From DMER64 sp964600385 (GTDB lineage: Bacteria; Bacteroidota; Bacteroidia; Bacteroidales; UBA932), in assembly GCA_964600385.1 (NCBI GenBank), contig CAZRJC010000006.1, positions 49,753 to 113,752 on the forward strand: 64,000 nt of DNA, read 5' to 3'. Positions 16,696-25,465 of this stretch are shown one piece after another (position 1 is the first letter of the stretch; every line of letters starts with the position of its first letter). A program made the translations under genes and the position numbers. The notes beneath the pieces are model-generated. The model searched no databases. It was given only the letters and a program-made list of their open reading frames with translations, and was not told where the DNA came from.

Positions 16696-17576
16696 GGCAG
16701 CTGTTCCACGTTCCGGGCAATGGCCTTCATGAGCCATACCGGGGTAGATGTGGCTCCGCAAATACCAACAGAATCGCCGGGCCGGAACCATTCCGGATGA
16801 ATATCCAATTCGTTTTCAATAAAATAGCTCCGCTCGTTAACCGATTTACAAATATTGTACAGCACTTTTCCGTTGGAGCTTTCTTTGCCACTGATAAAGA
16901 GTATTATGGAATGTGCCGAGGCAAAGGCCTCAAGTCCGGCCTGACGTCCGGAGACCTGTTTGCATATGGTATTGAAAACAGTCAGGCGTTTGTCATCTCC
17001 GTCTTTCTGGATTATTCGTCTGCGTATTTCGCGGCAGAGCGCTTCATATTCGGAGGGATTCTTTGTCGTTTGAGAGAAAACAGAAACGGGTCCGTCGGGA
17101 AATCTCACCCCGTTGAGGTCCTCGATACGATCCAGGACAAGGGCGTTCCCCGACACTTGTCCGGTGAGTCCGTCCACTTCTGCATGACCCGGTTTCCCGA
17201 AAATGATTATCTGACCGCCCATGGGATGGATCCGTGCGTATTCTTTCCTGATTATCTTTTGCAATTGGAGTACAACGGGACAGGTACATTCTATCAGTTC
17301 AAGCTTTTTTTCTGCGGCCAGTTCATACGTAGACAGCGGCTCACCGTGTGCCCTTATCAGGACCTTTGTCCCGGCAGGAAGTTCATTAAGACCGTCTTTT
17401 GTAATGATCTTAAGCCCTTTTTTTCCCAGCCGCAGCAATTCTTCGTTATTGTGCACCACAGCCCCCAGGGAATAGAGCGTTTCTCCCGAGTCTACCAGTT
17501 GTTCTGCCCGTTCAATGGCACGTATCACCCCGCCGCAGAATCCTGAGTATTTATCTATTGTGGTTTTGTACCCCAT
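16692..17576 (-). CDS. ispH: 4-hydroxy-3-methylbut-2-enyl diphosphate reductase
   Basis: Last step of the MEP isoprenoid pathway, an iron-sulfur reductase producing IPP and DMAPP. The N-terminus has SGFCGGVIRAI with the first cluster Cys. CTCPVVLQLQKIIRK carries the second Cys region, and the C-terminal GICGATSTPVWLM has the third Cys. The catalytic Glu region and FSQTTKNPSEYEAL are in place. The length of 294 aa fits the family. It overlaps cmk by 22 bp upstream and the PriA-like gene by 4 bp downstream, giving the operon cmk-ispH-priA-like. Confidence 0.95.
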   Translation of the reverse strand: MGYKTTIDKYSGFCGGVIRAIERAEQLVDSGETLYSLGAVVHNNEELLRLGKKGLKIITKDGLNELPAGTKVLIRAHGEPLSTYELAAEKKLELIECTCPVVLQLQKIIRKEYARIHPMGGQIIIFGKPGHAEVDGLTGQVSGNALVLDRIEDLNGVRFPDGPVSVFSQTTKNPSEYEALCREIRRRIIQKDGDDKRLTVFNTICKQVSGRQAGLEAFASAHSIILFISGKESSNGKVLYNICKSVNERSYFIENELDIHPEWFRPGDSVGICGATSTPVWLMKAIARNVEQLP

Positions 17577-18256
17577 TTTTCTTTAAAAAGTTTCATAAAC
17601 CACTCCATCTGCCGGGGAATGGTCATGTTGCCGTTATCGAGCACTATGGCGTCGTCTGCTCTGGACAGCGGATTTTTTGAACGGTGAGAATCCAGGTAAT
17701 CCCGTTGTTCAACGTTGGCCAGCACTTCCTCGAATGTGGCGTTCTGTCCTTTGGCAAGCATCTCGTTCAGGCGCCTCCGGGCCCTGATCTCAACAGGTGC
17801 CGTCATGAAAATCTTAAGTTCGGCCTGTGGAAAAACGGCGGTACCAATGTCCCGGCCGTCCATGACAATGCCTTTGTTCTCGCCCCATTTCCTTAGCTGC
17901 CGGTCCACAAAATCCCTTACACAGGGCAATACGGAGACCGCACTTACGTTTTGTGAAACCTGTAGGCTCCTGATGGCATCCTCTACGTTTTTACCGTTCA
18001 GAAAGGTTACCGGAGAACCGTTTTCCGGCGATTTACTAAATGAAACCGATATATTGTTCAGATTGTTTTCTATGGCTGTTGCATTGAGTGTGCCGTTCGT
18101 GTCAATCCATCCGTTTTCAATGGCAAACCAGGTTATGGCCCTGTAAAAGGCACCTGAGTCGAGGTACAGGTAATCCAGCGCTGAGGCTATCATTTTGGCG
18201 AAGGTGCTTTTACCTGTAGAAGAATACCCGTCAATGGCAATGATGATCTTATTCAT
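17555..18256 (-). CDS. cmk: Cytidylate kinase
   Basis: Phosphorylates CMP and dCMP. The P-loop is DGYSSTGKST at residues 9-18, the substrate segment is LYLDSGAFYRAITW, and GIVMDGRDIGTAVFPQA is the diagnostic CMP-binding motif. The lid region RRRLNEMLAKGQ and the NPLSRADDAIVLD segment complete the family pattern. The length is 233 aa. It is the first gene of the cmk-ispH-priA-like operon, divergent from the response regulator. Confidence 0.95.
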   Translation of the reverse strand: MNKIIIAIDGYSSTGKSTFAKMIASALDYLYLDSGAFYRAITWFAIENGWIDTNGTLNATAIENNLNNISVSFSKSPENGSPVTFLNGKNVEDAIRSLQVSQNVSAVSVLPCVRDFVDRQLRKWGENKGIVMDGRDIGTAVFPQAELKIFMTAPVEIRARRRLNEMLAKGQNATFEEVLANVEQRDYLDSHRSKNPLSRADDAIVLDNGNMTIPRQMEWFMKLFKEKWGTKPQ

Positions 18257-18266
18257 AATATGGTTT

Positions 18267-18274
18267 CAAATTTA
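18267..18274 (-). promoter_or_regulatory. Promoter -7 box for cmk operon
   Basis: Reads TAAATTTG on the minus strand, 10 nt before the cmk ATG. TTTA lies 19 bp upstream (18294-18297) as a -33 candidate. Only 5 bp separate it from the opposite-facing response-regulator box. Confidence 0.5.
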
Positions 18275-18279
18275 GTTGA

Positions 18280-18287
18280 TATCTTTG
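18280..18287 (+). promoter_or_regulatory. Promoter -7 box for response regulator gene
   Basis: TATCTTTG lies 19 nt before the ATG at 18307. The -33 partner is poor. It is back to back with the cmk promoter box. Confidence 0.45.
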
Positions 18288-18306
18288 TTATTCTAAAATT
18301 TTAGAT

Positions 18307-19479
18307 ATGCGTGTTCTTATTATTGATGACGAAAAAAGTATTCGAAATACCCTTAAGGAAATCCTGGAATATGAAGATCACGAAGTAGTGCTCGCAGAGA
18401 ACGGGGAACAGGGTCTGGCAGCACTTGAGCAGAAGGACAAACCTTTTGATGCTGTTTTTTGTGACATCAAGATGCCGGGCATTGACGGTATTGAAGTGCT
18501 GGAGAAAATTCAGAAAATCGACGACATAGATGTCCCGGTCATTATGATTTCCGGTCATGGCAATATAGATACCGCAGTAGAGTGCATTAAGAAGGGAGCC
18601 TATGATTTTATAGAAAAGCCACTGGACCTTAACAGGATACTCATTACGCTGCGTAATGTGAGTGACCGTACTTCCCTTGTGCAGGAAAATAAAACCCTCA
18701 AAAAGAAAGTAACCAGGGTGCCTCCGCTTATTGGCGAATCAGAACCCATCAAACGTATCTGGGATATGATAGACAGGGTAGCTGCCACAGATGCCCGCGT
18801 ACTGATTACCGGATCGAATGGAACAGGCAAAGAATTGGTTGCCAGATGGCTGCACGAAAAGAGTCCCCGCTCGAACATGCCTTTCGTGGAAGTCAACTGC
18901 GCTGCCATTCCCGGCGAACTCATTGAAAGCGAGTTGTTCGGGCACGAAAAAGGTTCATTTACCTCGGCCATAAGGCAACATAAAGGAAAGTTTGAACAGG
19001 CCGACGGAGGAACACTGTTCCTGGACGAGATTGGCGACATGTCGCTGGCAGCCCAGGCAAAAGTGTTGCGTGTGTTGCAGGAAAACAGGATAACAAGAGT
19101 GGGATCGGATAAGGATATCAGCGTGAAAGTAAGGGTAGTGGCTGCCACCAATAAAGACCTGCCTGCTGAGATTGAGAAAGGCACTTTCAGGGAAGACCTT
19201 TACCACAGATTGAGTGTTATTGTCATTCACGTTCCCACACTCTCGGAAAGGAAGGACGACATCCCTCTGCTGGCCGACTATTTCATTGATCAGGTATGCA
19301 ACGAATACGGCATGGTCCGCAGAAGAATCACTCCCGAGGCCATAGAGGAGTTGAAAAAGCATACATGGACCGGCAACATAAGGGAATTGCGCAACGTCAT
19401 GGAAAGGCTTATAATCCTCACAACCGATGTTATTGGCATTGACGATGTAAAAGCCTATGCCAATCCGCTTTTCAGATAG
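18307..19479 (+). CDS. Sigma-54-type (NtrC/NtrX-like) response regulator without HTH domain
   Basis: Receiver domain at residues 1-120 with the acidic pair (DDEK at 7-10), phospho-acceptor Asp53 (FCDIKMPG) and Lys104. The AAA+ domain follows, with Walker A GSNGTGKE (169-176), Walker B FLDEIGD (238-244) and a C-terminal arginine-finger region. The sigma-54 contact loop reads GSFTSA (216-221), not GAFTGA. The protein stops at residue 390, right after the AAA+ lid, with no Fis-type DNA-binding helix-turn-helix. It is convergent with the NtrY-like kinase gene (3 bp apart), its probable partner. Whether it activates sigma-54 or works otherwise cannot be told. Confidence 0.88.
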   Translation: MRVLIIDDEKSIRNTLKEILEYEDHEVVLAENGEQGLAALEQKDKPFDAVFCDIKMPGIDGIEVLEKIQKIDDIDVPVIMISGHGNIDTAVECIKKGAYDFIEKPLDLNRILITLRNVSDRTSLVQENKTLKKKVTRVPPLIGESEPIKRIWDMIDRVAATDARVLITGSNGTGKELVARWLHEKSPRSNMPFVEVNCAAIPGELIESELFGHEKGSFTSAIRQHKGKFEQADGGTLFLDEIGDMSLAAQAKVLRVLQENRITRVGSDKDISVKVRVVAATNKDLPAEIEKGTFREDLYHRLSVIVIHVPTLSERKDDIPLLADYFIDQVCNEYGMVRRRITPEAIEELKKHTWTGNIRELRNVMERLIILTTDVIGIDDVKAYANPLFR

Positions 19480-19482
19480 AGC

Positions 19483-22400
19483 TTATTTTTTTGGTATCCG
19501 GATATTGAAGCAGGCTCCTCCCCATTCGGAAGAAGAATAGGAAATGGTCCCCTGATACTGTTCCAGTATGCCGCGGCAGATAGCCAGTCCCAATCCCGTA
19601 CCGCTGCTTTTGGTAGTGAAATTGGGTTTGAACAGTCTGTCCCTGTTTTCAGGTGCCACTCCCGGCCCGTTATCGGCAATCTGTATAAGGTATTTGTCAC
19701 TTTCCTCTTCTACACGGACAGTGATCACGCCTATCGACTGGGATTCAACGGCCTGAATGGCATTACCCAGCAAATTGACCAGTACGCGGATGATTTGGGA
19801 CCGCCGTCCTGTAATTCGTGCTTCCTGAACTGACGACTCAAAGTGGATTTTTATATGTTCCGAGGTGGAGAACAGCACAATCTGTTCCCTGATGAGGGAA
19901 TTCAGCTCAATATCTACAGGATCCTCGGAATGGAAACGCGAGAAATTGGAAAATTCTGTTGCCGTCTCGGAAAGAATATTGATTTGTTCAAGGAGCGAAG
20001 CGGCTACCTTGTCAAAATGCTCTATCCATTTGGGCGAACCTTCCTGTTTAAGGCGTATGAGGTGTTGTATGCTGAGCCTCATGGGGGTAAGCGGGTTCTT
20101 GATCTCGTGCGCGATCTGACGGGCCATCTCGCGCCACGCCTGCTCCCGTTCGGATTGAGCAAGACGCCGGGTACTTTCATCCAGATCGTCGGCCATTTTG
20201 TTGTAAGCCGCTACAAGCATCCCCAGTTCATCTTCCGAAGTGTATACAATGTGCTCGGCTTTTTTTGTCACATCTATCTGGCTCAGTTTTTCCTCAAGAG
20301 CCACCAAAGGCCGTGTTATCTGATTTGAAAAGGTGAAACTCATGACAATGGCTGCCAGCAGAAGCAACAGGTAGAGGTTGATGACTGCCGCCACAATGGA
20401 AGAAGTGTCTTTGGTCACATCTGTTTGTCCGGAAAGATAGGGCACATTTATATAGGCTACCAGTGTCCCGTTGGTATTGTACAGCGGAGCGTACATGGAA
20501 TAATAAGTCAGATTGCCAACCTGCTCTTTATGGGTGAACTGGCGGCTCTCCCTCTCGTTCAGTTCCATGAATGCAGTGCCGTTCATGCGGGCACTCAGCA
20601 AATGGCGTTCGAATATCTCGGGTTGCGAAGACCGCATAAGCCTTCCGTGGGGATCGTACAGATTAACCTGTATCTGGATGTTTGTAGAAAGGCGGTTCAT
20701 GGTGTTCATCAGTTCCAGGGCATTCCCGGCAGGATTATTGGTGCGGTCTGCATGACGGATATATTCTTCCAGAGATGTCTGGGCTGCCAGCATCTGATCC
20801 CTCATCTGTTTTTCATTGGTTTCCTCGTAAAGTTGCAATCCAAAACCGAGGCTTCCGAAGGCCATGAATACAAGCGCCACCACCAGTGATCCGACCAATA
20901 ACCAGGTGATCTTCCGGCGGAACGACTTTCGGGGCAGGTTCATCTGTATCTCCTTCGTGCGAAAAACTCCCAGAATGACAGAAAAAATGAATCCGTAGAA
21001 CAAAAACAGATACGAGAGGGATACTATGTACGGGAACGGACTGCGAAGGGGACGGGTAATCACGAGTACTTTATTCTCCGTTTTGTAAGTAAAATGAAGT
21101 TGCCTGTCTTTCCTTTCCTGATAGAATCCGTCCTGTTCCGGAGGTGTAATCTTGCTGGCATAGGGGTAATCTCCGCTGTTGGAGATTAATTTGCCGTCTA
21201 TGTATTTGGCATAAGAATAATCGTAGGGTAATTTGAATTTATCGAGCTGCGACTTGTCTGAAAGCAGGGAAGGATATCCCAGTGCGTCCTTGACATAATG
21301 TGAATCGAGTTCTATGTACAGATCCTGTGATCCTCCGTAGCTGTAGTAAGTGAAAACGCCGATATAACTGATATTTCCCAGGTTGTTATCCACATTATAA
21401 AAATGGGAATCTTCGGCCAAAGGAGTACCGTTGCGGAGTAATTCGCTGTGGAAGAAATTGTAACATGAGACCGGTCCGGGCAGTCCGGCTACCATCAGTA
21501 CGTCGCCCGGTTCGCAGATAGTAATCTGAATCTGGTATCGCTGCAGAAATTCCGAGAAATAATTTTCCTTGATACGGGAAAGAATCATATCGTGATCCTG
21601 TTCCATCTGGATCATAATGGACAAAATGGGGTCCATGGCTATGAGGCTTTCTACCCTGCGCAGCTGCATTTCCACTTCAAGGTCTCTTTCTACAGCCATC
21701 TTCTGTGTCCAGACCTCGTCCAGATTGTATTCCTTGATTTTACCGTAATACATGACCGTCAAAAGGCTGTATGAAGCGGCAATGAAAACAAAAAGAAAAG
21801 TGAAGCGGGTCCCCGAGAAGAAAGACTGGACCGGAGTCCTGCTGACAAGCATCAATACCCTTACCAGGAGAAAGAGCGCAAGGAACAGCAGCGTAATGGA
21901 GAAGTAGGCCAGAACAGAAAACCAGGTTATCTCGTCCAGTTTAAAAAGTTCCAGAGTGATATTGGAATCCATGGTAAGAGAGCGCAGAGTATGATGCACA
22001 AGGAAGATAATGCCAATACCCGTCAGGACCAGGATTGTATATACCGATATCCGGTGTGAACGCTTCAGCCCGGAATAAAGGGACAAAAAACCGAAACGCG
22101 CCATATAGATACTCCAGATACCGATATATACGAATAACGTATTGAGCATCATGGCCGCCAGAGAGTTCTCAAGTAACCCGCCTGCATAGAGAAGGGGAGA
22201 AAAGAACAAGCCGTCCAGTTGCAGGTATGAAGAAAAGGCAAAAAAGAGGAAACGAACAATTATCAGCCCGGCTATAATGTATAAAGCATATTTGAACTGT
22301 CTGTTGTTCCAAAAGAAAATAACTGTGGAAACCAAAAGGAAAAACAGGGCAAGCCACCTGAGTATAACGGTATCTGAATACGTTTGTTTGGCCGTGTCGC

Positions 22401-23040
22401 TCAAAATGGTAAACAGTACACCGTCGTTTTTCCCAAAGACGATGAAACCTTCATCGAGGTTTAGCGGAACAATGGAACAGTAACCGGGCAGTTTCAGGTC
22501 TTTGTTGACATGCGAATCAACAAAATTATTGCTGAAAGGGAAGTCTGTCTGGATAAGGATCCCGGTGAGAATATTCACATTGCCTTGTGAATACACCCGC
22601 ACTACATACCATCCGCTTCCCAGGTTCATGTATTGCTCTGATTCATTCACTCCTGTTAGCGGTTGCTGAAGCAGCCTGTTACGCGAGAAAAACGAAAAGT
22701 TCGGAAATAAAACGTCCGGACTGTAGCTGTCGTTGATAATGGGGAAAGTGTTTACCCAGGACACAAGGCTGTCATCCACGTATTTGTAAACGACCATGTC
22801 TTCTTCCACTCCTTTGTCCGAAAGCCATTGGTAAGCATCTTTATCCAACTCCCGCACTGCGATCTTTTCTATGGCCACCTGTTTTCTGTGGAGCACTTTC
22901 TCTACATCGACCAGACGCAACATTCTCCGATTGTGCGATGTGAGTTCAAAAAAGGAGAGTATCAGGCATAAAGCGGCCAGAATGAGCGGAATGGTTACCC
23001 TGTACTTCCGGATATATGGCACCAGATCATTGATTTTCAT
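19483..23040 (-). CDS. Very large NtrY-like sensor histidine kinase
   Basis: Sensor kinase of 1185 residues. A first membrane span lies at about 14-33, followed by an extracytoplasmic domain of about 200 residues. A block of six or seven spans follows (about 235-450), then a second extracytoplasmic domain, further spans near 700-760 and a third outer segment. A last span leads into a HAMP domain (NQITRPLVALEEKLSQI). The kinase core has the H-box IAHEIKNPLTPMRLS, the N-box VNLLGNAIQAVE, and the G1/G2 boxes ADNGPGVAP and SSGTGLGLAI. The H-box is of the NtrY type. The start at 23040 overlaps the rlmH stop (ATGA); the longer 23148 start would run inside rlmH. It is convergent with the response regulator, its likely partner. 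Confidence 0.9.
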   Translation of the reverse strand: MKINDLVPYIRKYRVTIPLILAALCLILSFFELTSHNRRMLRLVDVEKVLHRKQVAIEKIAVRELDKDAYQWLSDKGVEEDMVVYKYVDDSLVSWVNTFPIINDSYSPDVLFPNFSFFSRNRLLQQPLTGVNESEQYMNLGSGWYVVRVYSQGNVNILTGILIQTDFPFSNNFVDSHVNKDLKLPGYCSIVPLNLDEGFIVFGKNDGVLFTILSDTAKQTYSDTVILRWLALFFLLVSTVIFFWNNRQFKYALYIIAGLIIVRFLFFAFSSYLQLDGLFFSPLLYAGGLLENSLAAMMLNTLFVYIGIWSIYMARFGFLSLYSGLKRSHRISVYTILVLTGIGIIFLVHHTLRSLTMDSNITLELFKLDEITWFSVLAYFSITLLFLALFLLVRVLMLVSRTPVQSFFSGTRFTFLFVFIAASYSLLTVMYYGKIKEYNLDEVWTQKMAVERDLEVEMQLRRVESLIAMDPILSIMIQMEQDHDMILSRIKENYFSEFLQRYQIQITICEPGDVLMVAGLPGPVSCYNFFHSELLRNGTPLAEDSHFYNVDNNLGNISYIGVFTYYSYGGSQDLYIELDSHYVKDALGYPSLLSDKSQLDKFKLPYDYSYAKYIDGKLISNSGDYPYASKITPPEQDGFYQERKDRQLHFTYKTENKVLVITRPLRSPFPYIVSLSYLFLFYGFIFSVILGVFRTKEIQMNLPRKSFRRKITWLLVGSLVVALVFMAFGSLGFGLQLYEETNEKQMRDQMLAAQTSLEEYIRHADRTNNPAGNALELMNTMNRLSTNIQIQVNLYDPHGRLMRSSQPEIFERHLLSARMNGTAFMELNERESRQFTHKEQVGNLTYYSMYAPLYNTNGTLVAYINVPYLSGQTDVTKDTSSIVAAVINLYLLLLLAAIVMSFTFSNQITRPLVALEEKLSQIDVTKKAEHIVYTSEDELGMLVAAYNKMADDLDESTRRLAQSEREQAWREMARQIAHEIKNPLTPMRLSIQHLIRLKQEGSPKWIEHFDKVAASLLEQINILSETATEFSNFSRFHSEDPVDIELNSLIREQIVLFSTSEHIKIHFESSVQEARITGRRSQIIRVLVNLLGNAIQAVESQSIGVITVRVEEESDKYLIQIADNGPGVAPENRDRLFKPNFTTKSSGTGLGLAICRGILEQYQGTISYSSSEWGGACFNIRIPKK

Positions 23041-23510
23041 ACGTGATGATAGGCTTCTCCCCTGATTATTGTAAAACATCTGTAGATTTGTTCCACGCAC
23101 AATAAACGTACCAACTGATGGGGAAGAGTAAGAGCGGAAAGTGACCATTTGGCCTGGGCTCTCTCATATACCTGCGAAGAAAATCCGTAGGCACCTCCAA
23201 TCGCAAAAAGCAGGGATTTTGTACCTTTGCCCAGGTGTTGCTCTATTTGGAACGACATTTGCTTGGAAGTATAAGTAGTGCCGTTTTCATCGAATAAGAT
23301 CAGGCAGTCCTGAACTCCCACATTTTTCAGGAGCAAAAGTCCTTCTTTTTCTTTGATTTGTTGGATTGTGAGACCTCCCGTATTTTTTATGTCGGGCAGC
23401 TCAATGCGTTTGAAACTGATGTAGTGCTGCAATCGCTGTTCATATTCGCGAATGCCTTCACGTAAATAAGCTTCCTGCGTTTTTCCGACACAAAGCAGTA
23501 CGATGTTCAT
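23037..23510 (-). CDS. rlmH: 23S rRNA pseudouridine-1915 N3-methyltransferase
   Basis: SPOUT methyltransferase acting on the 70S ribosome at m3Psi1915. The N-terminus MNIVLLCVGKTQ, LFDENGTTYTSKQMS, the knot segment LLFAIGGAYGFSSQVYERA and the C-terminal LPHQLVRLLCVEQIYRC-type helix match the family (157 aa). It is followed, with an ATGA overlap, by the giant histidine kinase gene. A promoter box ends 4 nt before the ATG. Confidence 0.96.
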   Translation of the reverse strand: MNIVLLCVGKTQEAYLREGIREYEQRLQHYISFKRIELPDIKNTGGLTIQQIKEKEGLLLLKNVGVQDCLILFDENGTTYTSKQMSFQIEQHLGKGTKSLLFAIGGAYGFSSQVYERAQAKWSLSALTLPHQLVRLLCVEQIYRCFTIIRGEAYHHV

Positions 23511-23514
23511 AAGA

Positions 23515-23522
23515 CAAAAGTA
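23515..23522 (-). promoter_or_regulatory. Promoter -7 box for rlmH-kinase operon
   Basis: Reads TACTTTTG on the minus strand and ends 4 nt before the rlmH ATG, predicting a leaderless transcript. No clear -33 element. Confidence 0.45.
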
Positions 23523-23564
23523 AGAAATAATGTGTAACTTGCCGTGTTTTTAAAGGTATTTGTT

Positions 23565-23975
23565 ATGATTAAGAACACCTTAACCTGTTTCCTGATGATG
23601 AGTGCCTGCCTCATGTCCCATTCCGTTTTATTGGGACAGGATGAACAGTCGAAGGTCATATTCACGTCCATAGGTGAGGATATAAAAACGGGAGACGCCA
23701 CTACTTTTTCCCAGTGGTTTGCCGATGACATGGAAATAGATGTGATGGGAAATGCGGGGGTTTGCAGTAAAAGTCAGGCACGCCAGGTAATGAAGAATTT
23801 TTATTCCAGATATACACCCAAGTCTTTTACAATAGTCCACCTGAGCGGTACATTGCCCATGCGTTATTGCATAGGTACGCTTATGGCAGGAGGGGAGCGT
23901 TTCAGAGTGACGCTCTTTGTAAAGTCCCAGAGGGACTTACACAAAATCCAGCAGATACGTATAGAAAAAGACTGA
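23565..23975 (+). CDS. DUF4783 family protein
   Basis: Small exported protein of 136 residues. A signal peptide of about 25 residues (LTCFLMMSACLMSHSVLLG) precedes a single SnoaL/NTF2-like domain as in DUF4783 (VIFTSIGEDIKTGDATTFSQ and FYSRYTPKSFTIVHLSG). No catalytic residues are evident and the function of the family is unknown. The start at 23565 (MIKNTLTCF) gives the better signal peptide than 23544. The end is 1 bp from the convergent der gene. Confidence 0.8.
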   Translation: MIKNTLTCFLMMSACLMSHSVLLGQDEQSKVIFTSIGEDIKTGDATTFSQWFADDMEIDVMGNAGVCSKSQARQVMKNFYSRYTPKSFTIVHLSGTLPMRYCIGTLMAGGERFRVTLFVKSQRDLHKIQQIRIEKD

Positions 23976-23976
23976 T

Positions 23977-25284
23977 CTACTTTTGTCTGATGAAGATCTG
24001 AACAGGTGTACCCTTTAAACTGAAATGAGTGCGTAATTTGTTTTCAAGGTAACGCTTGTATTCTTCACGTACATATTGCGGCAGGTTGCAGAAGAATGCG
24101 AAAGAAGGGCAGGGCGTGGGCAACTGGGTGACGAATTTAATCTTTACAAACTTGCCTTTCAGTGCGGGCGGAGGGTAATTTTCAATTTCAGGAAGCATTA
24201 CCTCATTGAGCCGCGAGGTGGGAATGCGTCTGCTCCTGTTTTGATATACTTCTTCTGCCGCTTCAAGCACATTCAGAATGCGCTGTTTGTTGATTACGGA
24301 AGTAAAAATAATGGGTACGTCCGAGAAGGGAGCTAATTTGGCCCGGATCGCATTTTCGTATTCTTTGAGAGTATTACTCTCTTTTTCAACAAGGTCCCAT
24401 TTGTTCACCACCAAAACGCATCCTTTTTTATTCCGCAGGATCAGCTGAAAGACATTCATGTCCTGAGACTCTATCCCTTTCTCCGCGTCAGTCATAAGTA
24501 TGCATACGTCTGCATATTCAATGGTACGGATTGCCCTCATGGAAGAATAGAACTCAAGATCTTCCTTTTTCTTGTTTTTCTTGCGCAATCCGGCCGTGTC
24601 GATGAGCATGAATTCGTGCCCGAATTTATTGTAATAGGTAGATATGGAGTCCCGGGTAGTCCCGGCAATGGGCGTGACAATATTACGTTCCTGTCCCAGC
24701 AGGGAGTTGGTTAGCGACGATTTTCCCACATTCGGACGTCCGACTATGGCAATATGCGGTATGTTTTTCTCTTCTTCTTTTATTTCAGCTGCCGGGGGAA
24801 GCAATTCCATCACTTTATCCAGCAGGTCGCCTGTGCCGCTGCCATTTGCCGAGGCAATACTTATGGGTTCTCCCAGTCCCAGGGCATTGAATTCGAAGGT
24901 GTCAAAGATTTTACCGCCATGGTCCACTTTATTAACGGCAACAATGACCGGCTTGCTTGTACGTCTGAGCAGTTTGGCAATGGATGTATCGTAATCTGTA
25001 ATTCCGGTCTGAACGTCAACAAGAAAAATCACAAGGTCGGCCTCGTCTATGGCCAGCAGAACCTGTTTGCGAATCTCTTCTTCAAACACATCATCAGAAT
25101 TTTCTGCGTAGCCCCCCGTATCAATAACAGAAAACTCCCGGCCGTTCCAGTCACTTTTTCCATAATGCCGGTCGCGGGTAACACCAGCCACTTCGTCTAC
25201 TATGGCCTGGCGCATACCCACCAGACGGTTGAACAGGGTTGATTTCCCTACATTAGGTCTTCCTACAATTGCTACAATACTCAT
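23977..25284 (-). CDS. der: Ribosome-biogenesis GTPase Der (EngA)
   Basis: Essential double-GTPase needed for 50S assembly. G domain 1 starts with GRPNVGKSTLFNRL, with DTGGY as G3 and NKVD as G4. G domain 2 starts with GRPNVGKSSLTNSL, with DTAGLRKK as G3 and NKWD as G4. The C-terminal KH-like domain (about 345-435) ends with the GTPVQIFIRQK tail. The length of 435 aa is normal. Its start overlaps the small membrane protein gene by 32 bp. Confidence 0.97.
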   Translation of the reverse strand: MSIVAIVGRPNVGKSTLFNRLVGMRQAIVDEVAGVTRDRHYGKSDWNGREFSVIDTGGYAENSDDVFEEEIRKQVLLAIDEADLVIFLVDVQTGITDYDTSIAKLLRRTSKPVIVAVNKVDHGGKIFDTFEFNALGLGEPISIASANGSGTGDLLDKVMELLPPAAEIKEEEKNIPHIAIVGRPNVGKSSLTNSLLGQERNIVTPIAGTTRDSISTYYNKFGHEFMLIDTAGLRKKNKKKEDLEFYSSMRAIRTIEYADVCILMTDAEKGIESQDMNVFQLILRNKKGCVLVVNKWDLVEKESNTLKEYENAIRAKLAPFSDVPIIFTSVINKQRILNVLEAAEEVYQNRSRRIPTSRLNEVMLPEIENYPPPALKGKFVKIKFVTQLPTPCPSFAFFCNLPQYVREEYKRYLENKLRTHFSLKGTPVQIFIRQK

Positions 25285-25465
25285 TACTTTTGTTATAAAG
25301 TTTTCGTTCTTTTTCTTTGGGACAAATAATTCCTTTCCGCCTCATGTCAGGATTTTTCCCTATGGAAGTTTCGGGAAATGTCCCGTCTTTCTTTATAAGG
25401 ATTCCCACGGCAAGTGCAGCGATACAAAAGGCTATCACAGCCAGGGATAACAAAAAGGTGCTCAT
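25253..25465 (-). CDS. Small membrane protein conserved in Bacteroidales
   Basis: 70-residue protein with one N-terminal membrane span (STFLLSLAVIAFCIAALAVGILI) and a short cytoplasmic tail with the motif FPETSIGKNPDMRRKGIIC followed by a second CxxC-like pair (CSNC). I recall similar short proteins with an N-x-x-MRKRGI-x-C tail in other Bacteroidales; the function is unknown. The ATG overlaps the nadE stop (TAATG), and the 3' end overlaps der by 32 bp, which is strong support that it is translated. The three or four Cys could bind a metal. Confidence 0.7.
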   Translation of the reverse strand: MSTFLLSLAVIAFCIAALAVGILIKKDGTFPETSIGKNPDMRRKGIICPKEKERKLYNKSNEYCSNCRKT

